Of a stretch of 64,000 nucleotides of DNA, positions 39,046 through 50,155 are shown in pieces; position 1 is the stretch's first letter; every line of letters starts with the position of its first letter. The translations under genes were made by a program, and so were the position numbers. Source of the stretch: Chamaelirium japonicum (lineage: Eukaryota > Streptophyta > Magnoliopsida > Liliales > Melanthiaceae); assembly GCA_947650365.1 (NCBI GenBank), contig OX393557.1:45881979-45945978 (forward strand). The letters run 5' to 3'. The notes under the pieces are model-generated. The model did not search any database and was not told the origin of the DNA. It worked only from the letters and a program-made list of their open reading frames with translations.

Positions 39046-39182
39046 ATAATGCGGCATGTGGTACGTGCGACACTGCACCGCAGGCGTCTAATGCACGCGC
39101 TGCGTGCATCGCATGCACGCAGCGGTGCATCAGACGGCTATGGTGCGGTGTCGCACTTACTGCATGCTGTATTATAGCATTT
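39036..39182. repeat. Micron-like palindromic module
   Basis: Starts GGGGCATGCTATAATGCGGC and ends with the complement ATTATAGCAT followed by (CT)n and (TA)n. Stem words GTCTAATGCAC and GTGCATCAGAC. Confidence 0.75.
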
Positions 39183-39206
39183 CTCTCTCTCTCTCTCTCT
39201 CTCTCG

Positions 39207-39245
<39 letters not shown>

Positions 39246-39248
<3 letters not shown>

Positions 39249-39391
39249 GCATGCTATGCTGCGGCATGCGGTGCGTGCGGCACTGCACCGCAGCCGTCTG
39301 ATGCACGCGCTGTGTGCATCATATGCACGCAGCAGTGCATCAGACGGTTGCGGTGCAGTGCCGCACGCACCGCATGCCGCACCATAACATT

Positions 39392-39392
<1 letters not shown>
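39246..39392. repeat. Micron-like palindromic module
   Basis: Starts GGGGCATGCTATGCTGCGGC and ends GCCGCACCATAACAT before (CT)n(TA)n. Stem GCAGCCGTCTGATGCAC with its complement. Confidence 0.75.

Positions 39393-39416
<24 letters not shown>

Positions 39417-39484
<68 letters not shown>
39417..39484. repeat. (TA)n microsatellite
   Basis: A TA tract following the (CT)n on the right of the last Micron-like module. Confidence 0.95.
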
Positions 39485-39488
<4 letters not shown>

Positions 39489-40179
39489 AACGTGCATAAC
39501 TAGATGAATAAAAAGAATCTTAAGACAAAAGATAAATAGGATATATCGTCAACAACACAATTGTTGTAGCCTTGTAGGTTTGAATTACGGCTCTAAATAA
39601 GCTATTTAAAATATATTAAATATTCAAATATGTATAGTTCAAATTCAATAACCAATTATAAGATATCAAATGTGATATTATAACAAACAAAAAATAAATA
39701 ATGAATGATTGAATGTGTTATTTCATCGTTGTGCTTGTGCACATGCTTCTAAATCAGTATGAAATGTGTAAATCGAGAAAGAAAAGAAAACTCATTGAAT
39801 CTTGTAATAGTTGAAATAATATCAAAGGCATCAAATCCAACCCACAATTGCTTATATGGTCATACCTAAGAACTATAACAAATAATTTTGAATGTAAATA
39901 ATATTCAATCAATGTGCCAATATTCAAACTACTATAATCATGAAGCAAATCTACTTAATAACTTAATCATATTGCCAAAAATATCAATTGCAATCACATA
40001 ATTGCACATGGTTTAACTAGGCGTGCCTTTTTTGTGCCTGGAGCCTGGGGTCTAGGCACGCACCTTAGACCTAGGCGTGCGCCTTTCTAACAGAGTCTGA
40101 CCTTGTGCTTTTTGAGGCGCAGGGGGTGAGCCTAGTTGAGCCTGAGCTTAGGTACGCCTTTAATAACACTAGTCTGAGT

Positions 40180-41580
40180 GTCTTACGCTTGCGTAAGCCA
40201 CTAGGGGGTTGGCCTTATAAGAGGAGAGCAGGGGGGAGAGGCCAACTCTAGTTGATTCCTCTCCCTCTCTTTGCAAAACTCGACCCCCTCCCCTCTCACT
40301 CTCTTTGAGGTTTTGGCCAAGAAAGAAAGAGGAAGAAGGAAGAAGGAGAAAGGAAAGAGAAGAAAGAAGAGAGAGACAATGAGATCTTCACGGCTCACTG
40401 CCGTCTTCACTACGTGCCATCCTCTGTCGGTGCGTCGTCCTTGCACTCAGAGATAGGACGCTGTGGGTTCCTCCCTTCACAAAGGACAATGTGCTATCCG
40501 ACAGCATCCCTCTCGGTTAACGTGCGGCTCATCATCAACCATTGTTCCATTCTCATCAGATAAAAGATCCGGAAGGTATGACGATTCTAAACACTTAACT
40601 TGATGCATGCATGTAGATCCTTCGTAGATCGTAGTATGCCTCTAGGGTGTCCGCACATATGTTCGATTCATAGATTTGCATGTGATTGTTTTGTGGAATA
40701 AATTGTAATGAAACATACACCCCTCGATCTTCGGATCCATGTCTTTGCTTCCGCTGCGACTCTAGTATAAGGATTAAAATCCAATAACTACAAGCTCCAT
40801 TTTTAAGGGTTTTAAAGATTCGTTCTTCATCCCGTCTTGCCCAAAGCTTCGGTGGCTCGTTGTTTTTCATCGATCATTTGTATCCCTCTCCAATGAAAAT
40901 GCGTCGCTACATCGTTTCATATGTTTGATGATTTCCATTGAAGAGGGATCAAGCCTCCACCACTTGTAACTTCAAATCAAAGTCCTTTCTCTCTCCACCA
41001 TCCCCATCATTTCTGATATTGGGGTGCTCGTCATCGGTTGCGGTCATTGTTGAGTGGTGTACCCTTTCTGGAAGATTTGAGAAAGGTTCTCAGACACTGA
41101 GTGTGGGTGACTTGAGACGTCAAATCCGTTGAAAATGTTCGTTGTGCAGTCGAACGAGGTTGGTGATCGTCATCGACAAGGAAGGATCCGAGCTTGATCT
41201 GCCTTTTACTTTAGTGGATTTGGACGACACATCCGAGCTTGCTCGGTGAGGTTTTTCCCTTTTGGGGTTTCCTCGTTAAAATCTCTCGTATGTTTATCTA
41301 AATGTATTAGCCTTGTATGCTTTTGCCTATTTCATGATTGCGAGAGATTAAGGAGAAAGTGAGTTTGTTGTTTTGCTAGCGATCACCACATGTTTGATGA
41401 AATGTCACTTCATTATTTTGGTGATACCTAGACGGAGCGTAGGTCGCTTCCGCCTTCGATCTTATTGCAAGCCTTCGCTAGTGATCCCGATCACTGTTTG
41501 TGTGCCATGCAGGAACCTTCGAATTATATGTGAGGCTTCACGTCTTTAATCTAAAAAGCGTTCCCCTCACTCCCCGCCCA
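40180..41580 (+). repeat. LTR-like/leader region of a copia relative, decayed
   Basis: It shares organisation with the young copia LTR at 50222-52357: a CT-rich leader, GATAAAAGATCCGGAAGGTATGA, TGCATGCATGTAGATC, and CTTCGGATCCATGTCTTTGCTTCCGCTGCGACTC. The sequences are clearly diverged. Its downstream end adjoins a primer-site-like motif at about 41584. Boundaries are uncertain. Confidence 0.5.
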
Positions 41581-41583
41581 TTT

Positions 41584-41597
41584 GGTATTAGAGCCTT
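41584..41597 (+). promoter_or_regulatory. possible primer-binding site
   Basis: TGGTATTAGAGCCT differs by one base from the initiator-Met primer site and precedes the coiled-coil frame. Confidence 0.5.
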
Positions 41598-41738
41598 GTG
41601 CTCTTGATTTATGTTTTTACCCTTCTGTTGTCTACGTTTTACCTCTTGGTTTTTGTACCTAGTATTGCATATTCGTCTTTGTGTTTTATTGTGCTTGTAT
41701 TGCATTATCTGTAGTGTGTGCTTGCTTGTTTTGAGTAT

Positions 41739-42168
41739 GACTCATCAGTATGATTCTTACTCAGTTTTCGGTTCTTCTTTTTCTTCCTATTTCAATTGTA
41801 ATGATTTTGATGTGAAGAAAACTTTGAAGTTTTTGGTGAAGAAAAGCAAGAAACTTCTAAGTGAACTTGGAGAGCTTCAAGTGCAACACTCTACTTGTTT
41901 TGAAACCATAAAAATGCTGAATCTTGAAAAACAAGAATCAGACAATGTAGTTTTAGAGCTTTGCAATGAACGATCTCCTTTACAAAAACAATTCGATGAT
42001 TTAAAAGTTAAAGAAGTTTCGAATGATTGGTTGGTTAAAAAATCTTGTTTTGAGAATATAATTTCTGAATCGAGCTTTGAAAATATTTCTTTTACGGATA
42101 AACTTGAATCTATGGAAAATGAGTTTAATCTGAGAAAGAAAGTTTTCAAGCTAAAATCGACCAACTAA
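41739..42168 (+). pseudogene. coiled-coil, gag-like ORF of a truncated retroelement
   Basis: From the ATG at 41739 a 142-residue frame begins MTHQYDSYSVFGSSFSSYF and continues as Lys/Glu/Leu-rich heptads (KKSKKLLSELGELQVQ, LNLEKQESDNVVLELCNE). Coiled-coil segments of this type occur in the gag of some copia (SIRE-type) elements, and the upstream primer-like site fits. Similar codons continue past the stop, suggesting truncation by mutation. No zinc knuckle or pol follows. The family assignment is an inference. Confidence 0.45.
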
Positions 42169-43733
42169 GTTTTGAAATTCATCTCTTTTGGAAAAAGGTT
42201 AATTCTTTGAAAGACAAGACTATTTCGAATGATTTTGATTCTTTTAACTAAAAATTTGTCCATCTTGAAAAGCAATTAAGTGAATCAAAGAATGTTGTTT
42301 AAAGATTAACTAGTACAAGAAGTTAGTGAATAAGACTAAAAGGTGAAGTATCTGTTTGTATGTTCAGTAAGATATTTTCTTTTACTCTGTGTGTGTGTTG
42401 GTTTACGGCATGATATATGTTGATGTACATTAATGTACACTTTGTTTGAGGGGATCTGCATGCACTTGCACATGCACTTCTACAAGTATAAGTGTATTTG
42501 TGTGCTCACAAGCATATAAAGCGATAGAAATGAGAAGAGAGTGTCTTGAGTCAGTTTGGCATTGATGCCTCACAAATCTGACTTATGGTTGAAGCCTCCA
42601 AAGAAGGTAATTAACAAAGTAAGTCTTCCATATACGAACTATCATGCAAGTTACAGCCACCATGGTAGTATTATTTCATCTTGGAGGATTCCTTGTGTTG
42701 ACTTTGAGATTGAAGCATACTCACATGCCAATGCATAATCTGATAGTTTGACGTATAGCCACTCTCACGTCTGTTAGACAATGTCCAATTTGATAGCTAT
42801 GTAAGTGTGATGCCCAACCTCATCTGCAACTCTGAACATTTCAAATGGATGCTAGAGCAATCCTCTGTAAATGTTTGAACACATGGTCATTTAAAAAGAA
42901 CAATATGTGGAGTCTTTTTGTGGCATATAATGCTGAATGTGTGACCATTAACCATAATTCACAAATTTCTTACACGTCACATTGAAAGTATCTGACAATG
43001 TTAATGACAATAATAGCTTTTAGGGAATGCATTCCAGTCTTAATGAGGTAAGGCATTCACCCTAACACTTACTCTTGTTTCGTCTAGGTGATGTACCCAA
43101 AATTTACGAACTCCAATTTGTGTGGAAGATGAGGGATAGAGGGAATATTTATGAAAAGTTGGATTGAGTTCTGAATTAGGACTTCAAAACCTTGCATACA
43201 GCCCTTGCTAGTATCAAAAAGATGTAGAATGATTCATAAAACCAGTCTTAGATTGTTGGTTCATCATCATCCAAGTCTCGTCACACTAAGATGCGGTCAA
43301 CTATGGGGCACAAGTGAAGGGTTGCAAAAATATTGACGAGGAGTTATTTCGGCGGTCAACCTTACGTCAACTCTTACATATTGGTACTGAAAGCCTGACC
43401 AAGGCAAAGCGACAAGGGAGGGATCTGCCAAGCAACTTAGAAGGTCAGTTGATATGTATGCAGAAAACCCTAATATTGATTACATAGTTGAAGTCATGCG
43501 ACTGGAGAGCAACTCTCCAAGGTTCACTTAGACATGGATTGTTGTTTAAGATATAAATAAATAAAAAATTATGAGATTCTGCATCTTCCGTGTTAACTCT
43601 ATATCTATGTCAGACATGTTGCAGTTATATTTCACATTTTTGTGACCTGTTTTTATTATCATCTTATAAACTTTCGGTTTTTATCTTGAGTTCTGGTCGA
43701 TTATAAGATACTCATGATTTAATGTAAACAGAA
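42169..43733. other. region upstream of host gene 1
   Basis: AT-rich, with no clear gene. A short frame from an ATG at 42565 (MPHKSDLWLKPPKK before a GTAATT donor-like site) could be an upstream exon but has no support. TAAACAG just before the ATG at 43734 resembles a splice acceptor, so a 5'UTR intron is possible. Confidence 0.4.
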
Positions 43734-46417
43734 ATGGAGATCCTTCTTGCAAAGCGTCTCATACCTCCAAGTTATGCTAATTTTTCTATGAGATGGAAGT
43801 TAACTAAGAGCAAATCTGAAGGTTTTCGTGGAGTCTTATTAATCCCAGGGAGAATCAGCATGAAGATAGGGCATTCTCGAATTGTTTCATTGTCAAAAAG
43901 ATCCACATTCCAAGGTATATCGAACATAATTTTAAATTTTGTTGTTCTGCAAAGTGTAATCCTGGTATTGCTATCTGTTTCTATCACATATCAATTTATC
44001 AGGAATATCATAATTTGCATCACAATTATTTATTAGCAACAATGTACTCTGCATGGTAAACATCACTTTACATAGCAATTTCGATTTTAGTAATAGCCAT
44101 ACTATGGACAGATAACCCTGTGGACAAAAATACCCCTCACTTCACTTTTAAATTTTCATTTCAGGCCACTTTTCTCTAAAACCAATAGAACCCGAACCAT
44201 AGATCCTAAACCTAACCCTAAAAGCTAAGATCTATAGGCCATGGGATGAACCCTAGACCTAGGAATCCTAAACCGACTAAGTCGCAACTTCTTCTGTTCG
44301 CTGCTCACTGCCGGCGGCGGCGAGCAACTGCGACTCGAGGTCATTGCTTGCGCTCGCTACAGCCACCTTTCGTTGCTCGTGCCCTCCTCCGCCACCCTGC
44401 TCGAGGGATGGTCAGTGAGGGAATTTTGGGATTTCAATGGAATGTTTGGTCCTGTTCACCGAACCAATCTGTTGGACTAGGGACCTTAGACTAAACTGAT
44501 CTTTTTGGGGTCCTATTCACGGAACTGATTTGTTGTCAGGGACCCTAGACACATTAGCCCTTATTTACACTTATGGTTAGTATACAGTTTCATTGTGCCA
44601 AACCTTCATTATTATGTTATTGTAGAATCTGGGACAGATGACAGGATTGTGTGGTTTATGAGGTCCCTGCATATGTTATGGATATGCCATTCATTCTTGA
44701 AAGCAGTTTATCATGCAAATTCAAGTACTTGTTTCCCTGTTGGTAGTATGCTTGGCCTTATTATCATTACTTTTGTCCCCCGGACGAGGCCCGGGAATCA
44801 ACCATGGAGGGAAGCGGCAGATTTGAGGCCCGACAGCATCAAAGCCAGACCGATGGCCGTCACCCCATAGGTCAATCACATTGGACCCAAGCACGCACTC
44901 CCTAGACATCTATGATGGCTCCAGACGACCCACAATACAAAGGAAAACCGGAAAAAAGAGAAACAAAGTATATTGTTATCTGGAAGGAGGGGGTGCCACG
45001 TCGGACACCCGTCTCTCCCTCGGACTTATATTATTGTATAGAATCTATAGATAGCTAGCTGGTTTGCTAATTCTTTTGTCTTTGCTTTCTTATTCTATGA
45101 ATAATTTTTCCCTTATTGGGATAAAAATTAACTGGCATTAACCTATATGGTTCAGATTTTCAGGGTTTCGCAGAGCCTTTGCGTCTTTTGCCAGCAACTG
45201 AGGCAAACACATACACTAATGACATTTCTGCAGAGAGATTTTCTTCGGTTGAGCTAGATAAATCCAACTCGCTGTATATAGCAGAGGTACACACTAGCAA
45301 GGACTTCGGTTCTGGTTTGGAAAACCCAAATTCCGCCATACTGCTCTGCGTGATCGATGCAGATGGTGACTCAATACTACAGAGGATATATGCAGTTTCA
45401 TGCGAGAATCCCGGAGAGGGTAAAGGGATGCATCTCTCTGAATCATTCCACTTTCGGAGAGGCTCAGCTGATATCGTCACCTTTAAGGGATCCAAACTTG
45501 GAAAAATCAAAGCACTTTGGATCGGCCTTGAATCAGGTGAGTCTCAAAGGCTGGTTTTGTTGGCATTGACAAATGTTGATGTTTCAATATTCCATATGTG
45601 CACATTGGGCGATCGTGAATTTACAATATTATACCCACCCAATAAATACTTTCGAGCCATAAGAATGCTTGTTTATTGTTTTATTATCATACTACACAAA
45701 TTGTGAGTTTATATGCCTCTCTTGTTGCCTTCAAGGCCAGGTTCCTGGAGGTTGGACCGCATTCGCTTGACAGTTATATGTGGGCCCCTATCCTTGTCAG
45801 AATCAATCGAGGATATAACAGAAAACCAGTTTGATGGGTTGCAGTATGAATTTGAAGCAAATAATATACTACTTGGCGAAGGAGGGATATCCGTAGCTGA
45901 GCTGAGGCCGGTACTTGTCTCCGAATTACACAGCAGCAGCGACTTATCTATCTTGTTAAATCGGAAGAACTCCTCTTCTCCAGCTTCACTTTCCACCCAT
46001 GAGGCATCAAATGAGGAAGGCATGAGGGAGTATGCAGATCTGAAGTTCTCACTGCTGCTCTATGACCTCCTCCTTGTTACATCCGGTTCCGCAATCTTGA
46101 CCTTCTCGACTGGTGAGAGAGCGGCCTTGTCATTCTTTGCTGGTGGAATCACCGGTTTCCTCTACCTATTACTGCTACAGAGATCAGTTGATGGATTGGC
46201 CACTCCACCGTCACCTTCCACAGCTCTCAGAGTATTAAAGGGGCCGCTGTTAAGTCTGGCCTTGGCTGCGGTTGCTGTGAAGTATGCAACGGGTGGCTCA
46301 TCTATGGCCTTGGCACCGATGGATCTCGTTACTGGGGTTGCGGGGTTTCTTACTTTTAAGATTGCGGTGGCTTTGGCTGCATTCAAACCCATCAGGAGAA
46401 GCCTCAAAGACATGTGA
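43734..46417 (+). CDS. plastid-type membrane protein: transit peptide, PLAT-like domain, AtpI/CGL160-like membrane region
   Basis: Host gene with three coding exons: 43734-43914, 45156-45536 and 45741-46417. The introns are GT-AG (donors CAAG/GTATAT and TCAG/GTGAGT; acceptors GGTTCAG and AAGGCCAG), and both junctions are phase 1. The product is 412 residues. Residues 1-60 are basic and Ser-rich with no acidic run, as in a chloroplast transit peptide. Residues about 75-200 look like a PLAT/LH2 beta-sandwich (LYIAEVHTSKDFGSG, ILLCVIDADGDS, LGKIKALWIGLESGSWRLD). Residues about 285-402 contain four hydrophobic segments, with GGITGFLYLLLLQRSVDGL resembling the ATP synthase protein I/CGL160 membrane region. 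A thylakoid or envelope location is inferred; the function is unknown. Intron 1 (1.2 kb) contains repeat DNA. Confidence 0.82.
44640..44795 (+). repeat. intronic copy of a 150-bp duplicated segment
   Basis: Matches 48475-48620 (GCATATGTTATGG.TATGCCATTCATTCT, then CTTTTGTCCCCC(G/A)GACGAGGC). The better-preserved copy at 48475 reads a DHHC-palmitoyltransferase-like membrane segment. Here a TAG interrupts it. Confidence 0.6.
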
Positions 46418-46633
46418 ATATTTTTCCTGTTAAAGTTGCAGTGAATTTGGCTTTGGGATATCCTTCATCACAAACTATTTGATCTGCCATTGGTCTATAT
46501 AAGGAATTGGGTTTCGTCTCTGCACTGGTATCCATAGTTACCAAGTCGGAAAAAAATCAGCTAGAAAAGAAGTAAGAAAAATCGGAAAAAGTCAGAAAGG
46601 TCAGAAAAAAATGAAAAAGGTAGAATTTTAGAA

Positions 46634-46718
<85 letters not shown>

Positions 46719-46858
46719 TTTTTGAGTTATACCTGAAGGGATTAAAACGTAATTAGTCACATAGTGAATGTTTACTGAATAAGTCATGTTTTAATCAAGA
46801 CTAGTTAAAAAAAATAGTGGTATCTCTCTTTTTTGAGCCGTAGGATCGAAATTACCAT
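46418..46858. other. 3' flank of host gene 1 with (TA)n
   Basis: Likely 3'UTR and flank, followed by a GAAAAA-rich stretch and a (TA)n tract at about 46640-46715. No other feature was seen. Confidence 0.5.
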
Positions 46859-47393
46859 TAGGGGTGCGCAGGATCCGAACCAAACCAAACCGACCGATTT
46901 TGATCGGTTTCGACACACTCAATGGATCGGATTGGATTGGATTTTTAAACCGACATGATTGGATCGGTTGATGGATTTGTAAATCTAAAACCGACCTAAA
47001 CCGAATCGACATATGTATATACGTATAGTATTTTATTAAGTATATCATATGTCACCATATATCTTTGCTACCAACAACCTTTGCAATGTTGTAGGATAAC
47101 TAAAAAACAGTTAAAAATCTTATTTAGATTTAATGATTTGATAACAATTATTAATTTTTCAGTTGAAAGTAAGTTTTAATAGAAGGGAAAAAAAGCTCAA
47201 TAAGAATATGAGCCAAAGCCTAAACCGACAATCCAATCCAATCCAATCTGAACCGACTTTAATTGGATCGGATTGGATTAGATTCGAACCTCATTTTGGT
47301 TTGGATTGGATTGAAAATCTTCAAAACCAATCAAGATTCGATTGGTTTGGGTTTTACCTAAATAGGTTGGTTTCGAACAGATGCACACCCCTA
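46859..47393. mobile_element. hAT-type MITE, 535 bp
   Basis: Ends TAGGGGTGCGCAGGATCC and (inverted) TAGGGGTGTGCATCTG. The flanking 8-bp duplication is ATTACCAT (46851-46858) and ATTACCGT (47394-47401), 7 of 8 identical. The interior alternates AACCGAC and ATTGGATTGG words. Non-coding. Confidence 0.88.
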
Positions 47394-47401
47394 ATTACCG
47401 T

Positions 47402-47928
47402 TGATCGGGGCAAGTTTGAACCTTGAAAGCCCTGTAATGTGGCAATCATCTTCATCTGAACATGGGGGTGGGATCTGGCTCCCTTCCTTCTCCTAGTGAA
47501 AGGGGCTCCTCCGGCGGCCAGTGCTTTCATGATCGTCGTGCCAGAGTCACAACTTTCCCCCCCTCAGTTGGCTAACATCCCTCACTCAGCGTCGAGTTCC
47601 GATTTACCGCCAAGAGCTGTAGGAAGGTCGGATCTGACTCCGGCGTCGAGGTTCTCCGTTGGTGGGTTTTCAAGGCGGCTCATCAGCACGGTGGGCAGTC
47701 TCCTGGAGGCTTGTGGCTGCGTTGACGGTCGACGGCGGTTATGTGGCAGTTGCAACCCTGATCTGGTTTCATGCTGTGCTGCTGGTGGTGGTGGTGGATC
47801 GCCGTGGTTTGGGTTTCTTTTTGTGTTTGATGGATGTGTTTCTGTTATCCTTTTTTTTTGTTTTAGGGTTTCGATCGGTGTGCCTCACTGTGTAGTGCAC
47901 CGGTGGTGGCGCCTCCCCCCTGTGGCAG
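47402..47928. other. unassigned
   Basis: A GC-richer stretch with an open frame of about 170 codons (47496 onward) rich in low-complexity Ser and Gly. It has no recognised domain and runs into the following MITE, so it is not called as a gene. Confidence 0.4.
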
Positions 47929-48370
47929 TAGGGCTAGCAATTTCGAACCCGACACAGCAGACCCGACACGAAGTTGGCGGGTCTGGGTCAAGGCTAAACA
48001 GGTTTGGGTCGTAAACGGGTCGACACGATGGACCCGTTTAATAAACGGGTCGGATCCGGGTTTAGGGTTTGGACACGGTAGACCCGGAAAGACCCGTTTA
48101 AAATTCAACGGTCGTATCGGGTCTACCCGCAATCCGATACTGTAATATATGGTATCAACAGGTCTATCGGGTTAGATTGGGTCGAGTCGAATCGGGTCAA
48201 CTGAATAAACCCGTGTGGTAAACGGGTCTAACATGTATTATCGGGTCTACCCGTTTATAAACGGGTCAGGTACGGGTTTAGGATCTAGACACGATTATTT
48301 AAACGAGTCGGGTCCGGGTCTAGGGGTTTTGGACACGACACGAACCCGACCCGACCCATTGCCACCCCTA
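47929..48370 (-). mobile_element. hAT-type MITE, ACCCG-rich family, complete
   Basis: Ends TAGGGCTAGCAATTTCG and CCCATTGCCACCCCTA, as at 9127-9535. The flanks TGTGGCAG and GGTGGCGG match at 6 of 8 positions, consistent with an aged 8-bp TSD. CGGGTC-rich interior. Confidence 0.82.
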
Positions 48371-48474
48371 GGTGGCGGTTTTGTTTGTGCAACCGTTTGG
48401 GCTGTCTTCCTCTCATGCGCCGCACTAGCATTCGGGCTCTGGGAGGAATTTAACAGCAGATTTGCAGCTATTGT

Positions 48475-48620
48475 TTGGTTCATGAGGTCCCAGCATATGT
48501 TATGGTTATGCCATTCATTCTCGAGAGCAGTTGGCAAATTCAAGTACTTGTTCCCCTGCTGCTAGCATGCTTGGCCTTACTATCATTACTTTTGTCCCCC
48601 AGACGAGGCCCGGGAATCAC
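48475..48620 (+). pseudogene. fragment resembling a DHHC palmitoyltransferase membrane exon
   Basis: One frame reads VPAYVMVMPFILESSW and then a hydrophobic run ending LLSLLLSPRRGPGI. This recalls the LLLTSxRDPGI end of the second membrane segment in plant DHHC S-acyltransferases. A second copy lies in intron 1 of host gene 1 (44640-44795). No catalytic DHHC domain is nearby. It may be a transposon-captured exon. The identification is tentative. Confidence 0.3.
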
Positions 48621-48640
48621 TCGATACTTGTGTCTAATGT

Positions 48641-49470
48641 GGGTGCAAATTTTGGTAAGAAGGTTGCCAAACAGCGGGACCCACTGGCCCTGCCTGGTGG
48701 GCCCCCGGAGACTACCACGGGACCCACTGGCCCTGCCTGGTGAGCTCCCGGAGACTACCACGGGACCCACCGGCCCTACAAGATGGGCCCCCGGAGACTA
48801 CAGCGGGACCCACCGGCCCTGCCTGGTGGGCCCACGAGAACCACCACGGGACCCACCGGCCCTGCCTGGTGGGCCCAAGAGGACTATCGCTGGACCCACC
48901 GGCCCTGCCTGGTGGGACCAAGAGCCTGTGGAATCCCCCAGAAGACGGTAGCGGGGCCCGCCAGCTTTACCTAGAGGATCCCCAGATGCTGCAGCAAAAA
49001 ACCGCCATTTACCACCAGAGAATCCTATAAATAGCAGAGCCTTCGAATGTAAAAGGGATCGGATTTTCAAAACCTGAAACTCCAGAACTCAAACCAGAGC
49101 TCTGAAAACAGATCAGGATCATCATCTGATATCTGTCTCAGAAACATCTATCTCCTCTTACCCTCTACCTCACCTTGATCTTCTTCTTGTCTTTGAACAA
49201 GTCGAAGAAACTTCAGTGACACTCGGCCTGTCGAGGTCACTTCGAAACAAGTGTTAGCGAATTCGGGTTGCTCCCTATAGCACGGAGACGTAGGCTTCGG
49301 CTGAACTCCGAGATCACTTCTCGTGTCAATTCTCTCTAGTTGCTTTTCTGTTAGCATATCAAAAGCTGCAACTCCAATCGATAGATCAAACAACGATCTT
49401 CGACTTCAACTTCGATTGACTGGTGAGGCGAGGTCTTCGGGTCGGCACGAAGATTTTCCCCCACATCTAA
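48641..49470 (+). repeat. LTR-like segment with 43-bp minisatellite
   Basis: Begins TGTGGGTGCAAATTTTGG. Six units of 43 bp follow (48677 to about 48935). Then comes CCTATAAATAGCAG (TATA box, about 49026) and a downstream region with CGGCCTGTCGAGGTCAC and GGAGACGTAGGC. An inverted relative lies at 28872-29503. Probably a solo LTR or fragment; edges approximate. Confidence 0.5.
48677..48935 (+). repeat. 43-bp minisatellite, six units
   Basis: Consensus start GGGACCCACCGGCCCTGCC, followed by TGGTGGGCCCCCGGAGACTA and CCAC or CAGC. The units differ by several substitutions. Open frames here read Gly-Pro-rich repeats that are an artefact of the minisatellite. Confidence 0.9.
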
Positions 49471-49844
49471 CTGTGTTGAGCCTCCGCGCGAAAGAAGCTT
49501 GAGTAACAGTAATCTGACCATTAACTAGTCATGCAACCAAGGAGCGAGCTACCTTGTTAGTGACAAAGCTTAAAGTCATGCAACCAAGGAGCAGCCTCCA
49601 CAAAATCTATCCCCAACTCTTGTGCCCACACCTTAGCCACTCATTCGGTGGAGCGGGTGGTGGTGTTTGACACAGATTCTATTCCGGACTGCATTACTCT
49701 TATTGTTGCAAAGGTAGATTGTGTTTCTGGTGTAGTACGGCTGGCTGAGAACCTTGTGTCCACCAATTGTAATGCTGATTACGTGCTTGTGCTTGGGCTT
49801 GGGGCGCCGTGAATAGAACCCCCTTGGTTTCTGCAAAAAAAAAA
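49471..49844. other. unassigned
   Basis: Contains CATGCAACCAAGGAGC twice (about 49532 and 49577) and an A-run at about 49838 next to the telomere-like array. No gene was recognised. Confidence 0.4.
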
Positions 49845-50155
49845 AACCAAAGGGTTTAGGGTTTAGGATTAAAGGTGGTTTAGGGCTTAGGGTTTAAGGT
49901 TTAGTGTTTATGGTTTAGGGTTTTGAGTTAAGGGTTCAGGGTTTAAAGTTAAGGGTTTAGGGATTAGGGATTAGGGTTAACCCTTAACCCTGAACCCTAC
50001 CCAAAACCTTTAACCCTAAACCATTAACCATAAACCCTAAACCCTAAACCCTGAACCATAAACCATAAACCCTAAACCTAAACCCAAAACCCTTAACCCT
50101 AAACCAATAACCCTAAACCCTAAATCCTTAACCCTAAACCTTAAACCCTAAGCCC
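49845..50155. repeat. interstitial telomere-like array, head to head
   Basis: About 130 bp of degenerate TTTAGGG units (GGTTTAGGGTTTAGG...GGATTAGGGATTAGGG) meets about 170 bp of degenerate CCCTAAA units at a junction near 49977-49988 (TTAGGGTTAACCCTTAA). The orientation is that expected where two chromosome ends have joined, although local inverted duplication or hairpin growth could give the same pattern. Confidence 0.85.

Noticed and set aside
42565..42738. Upstream exon of host gene 1
   Set aside because: Only a donor-like GTAATT supports it. The reading frame has no family resemblance, and the ATG at 43734 already gives a plausible transit peptide.
47496..48014. 172-codon open frame as a host gene
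   Set aside because: Low-complexity composition, no domain, and it runs into the hAT MITE that begins at 47929.
48475..49070. Gly-Pro-rich, collagen-like open frames on both strands
   Set aside because: They are produced by the 43-bp minisatellite. All frames are open because the unit lacks stops.
49845..50155. True chromosome end
   Set aside because: The repeats are degenerate, short, inverted in the middle and flanked on both sides by ordinary sequence.
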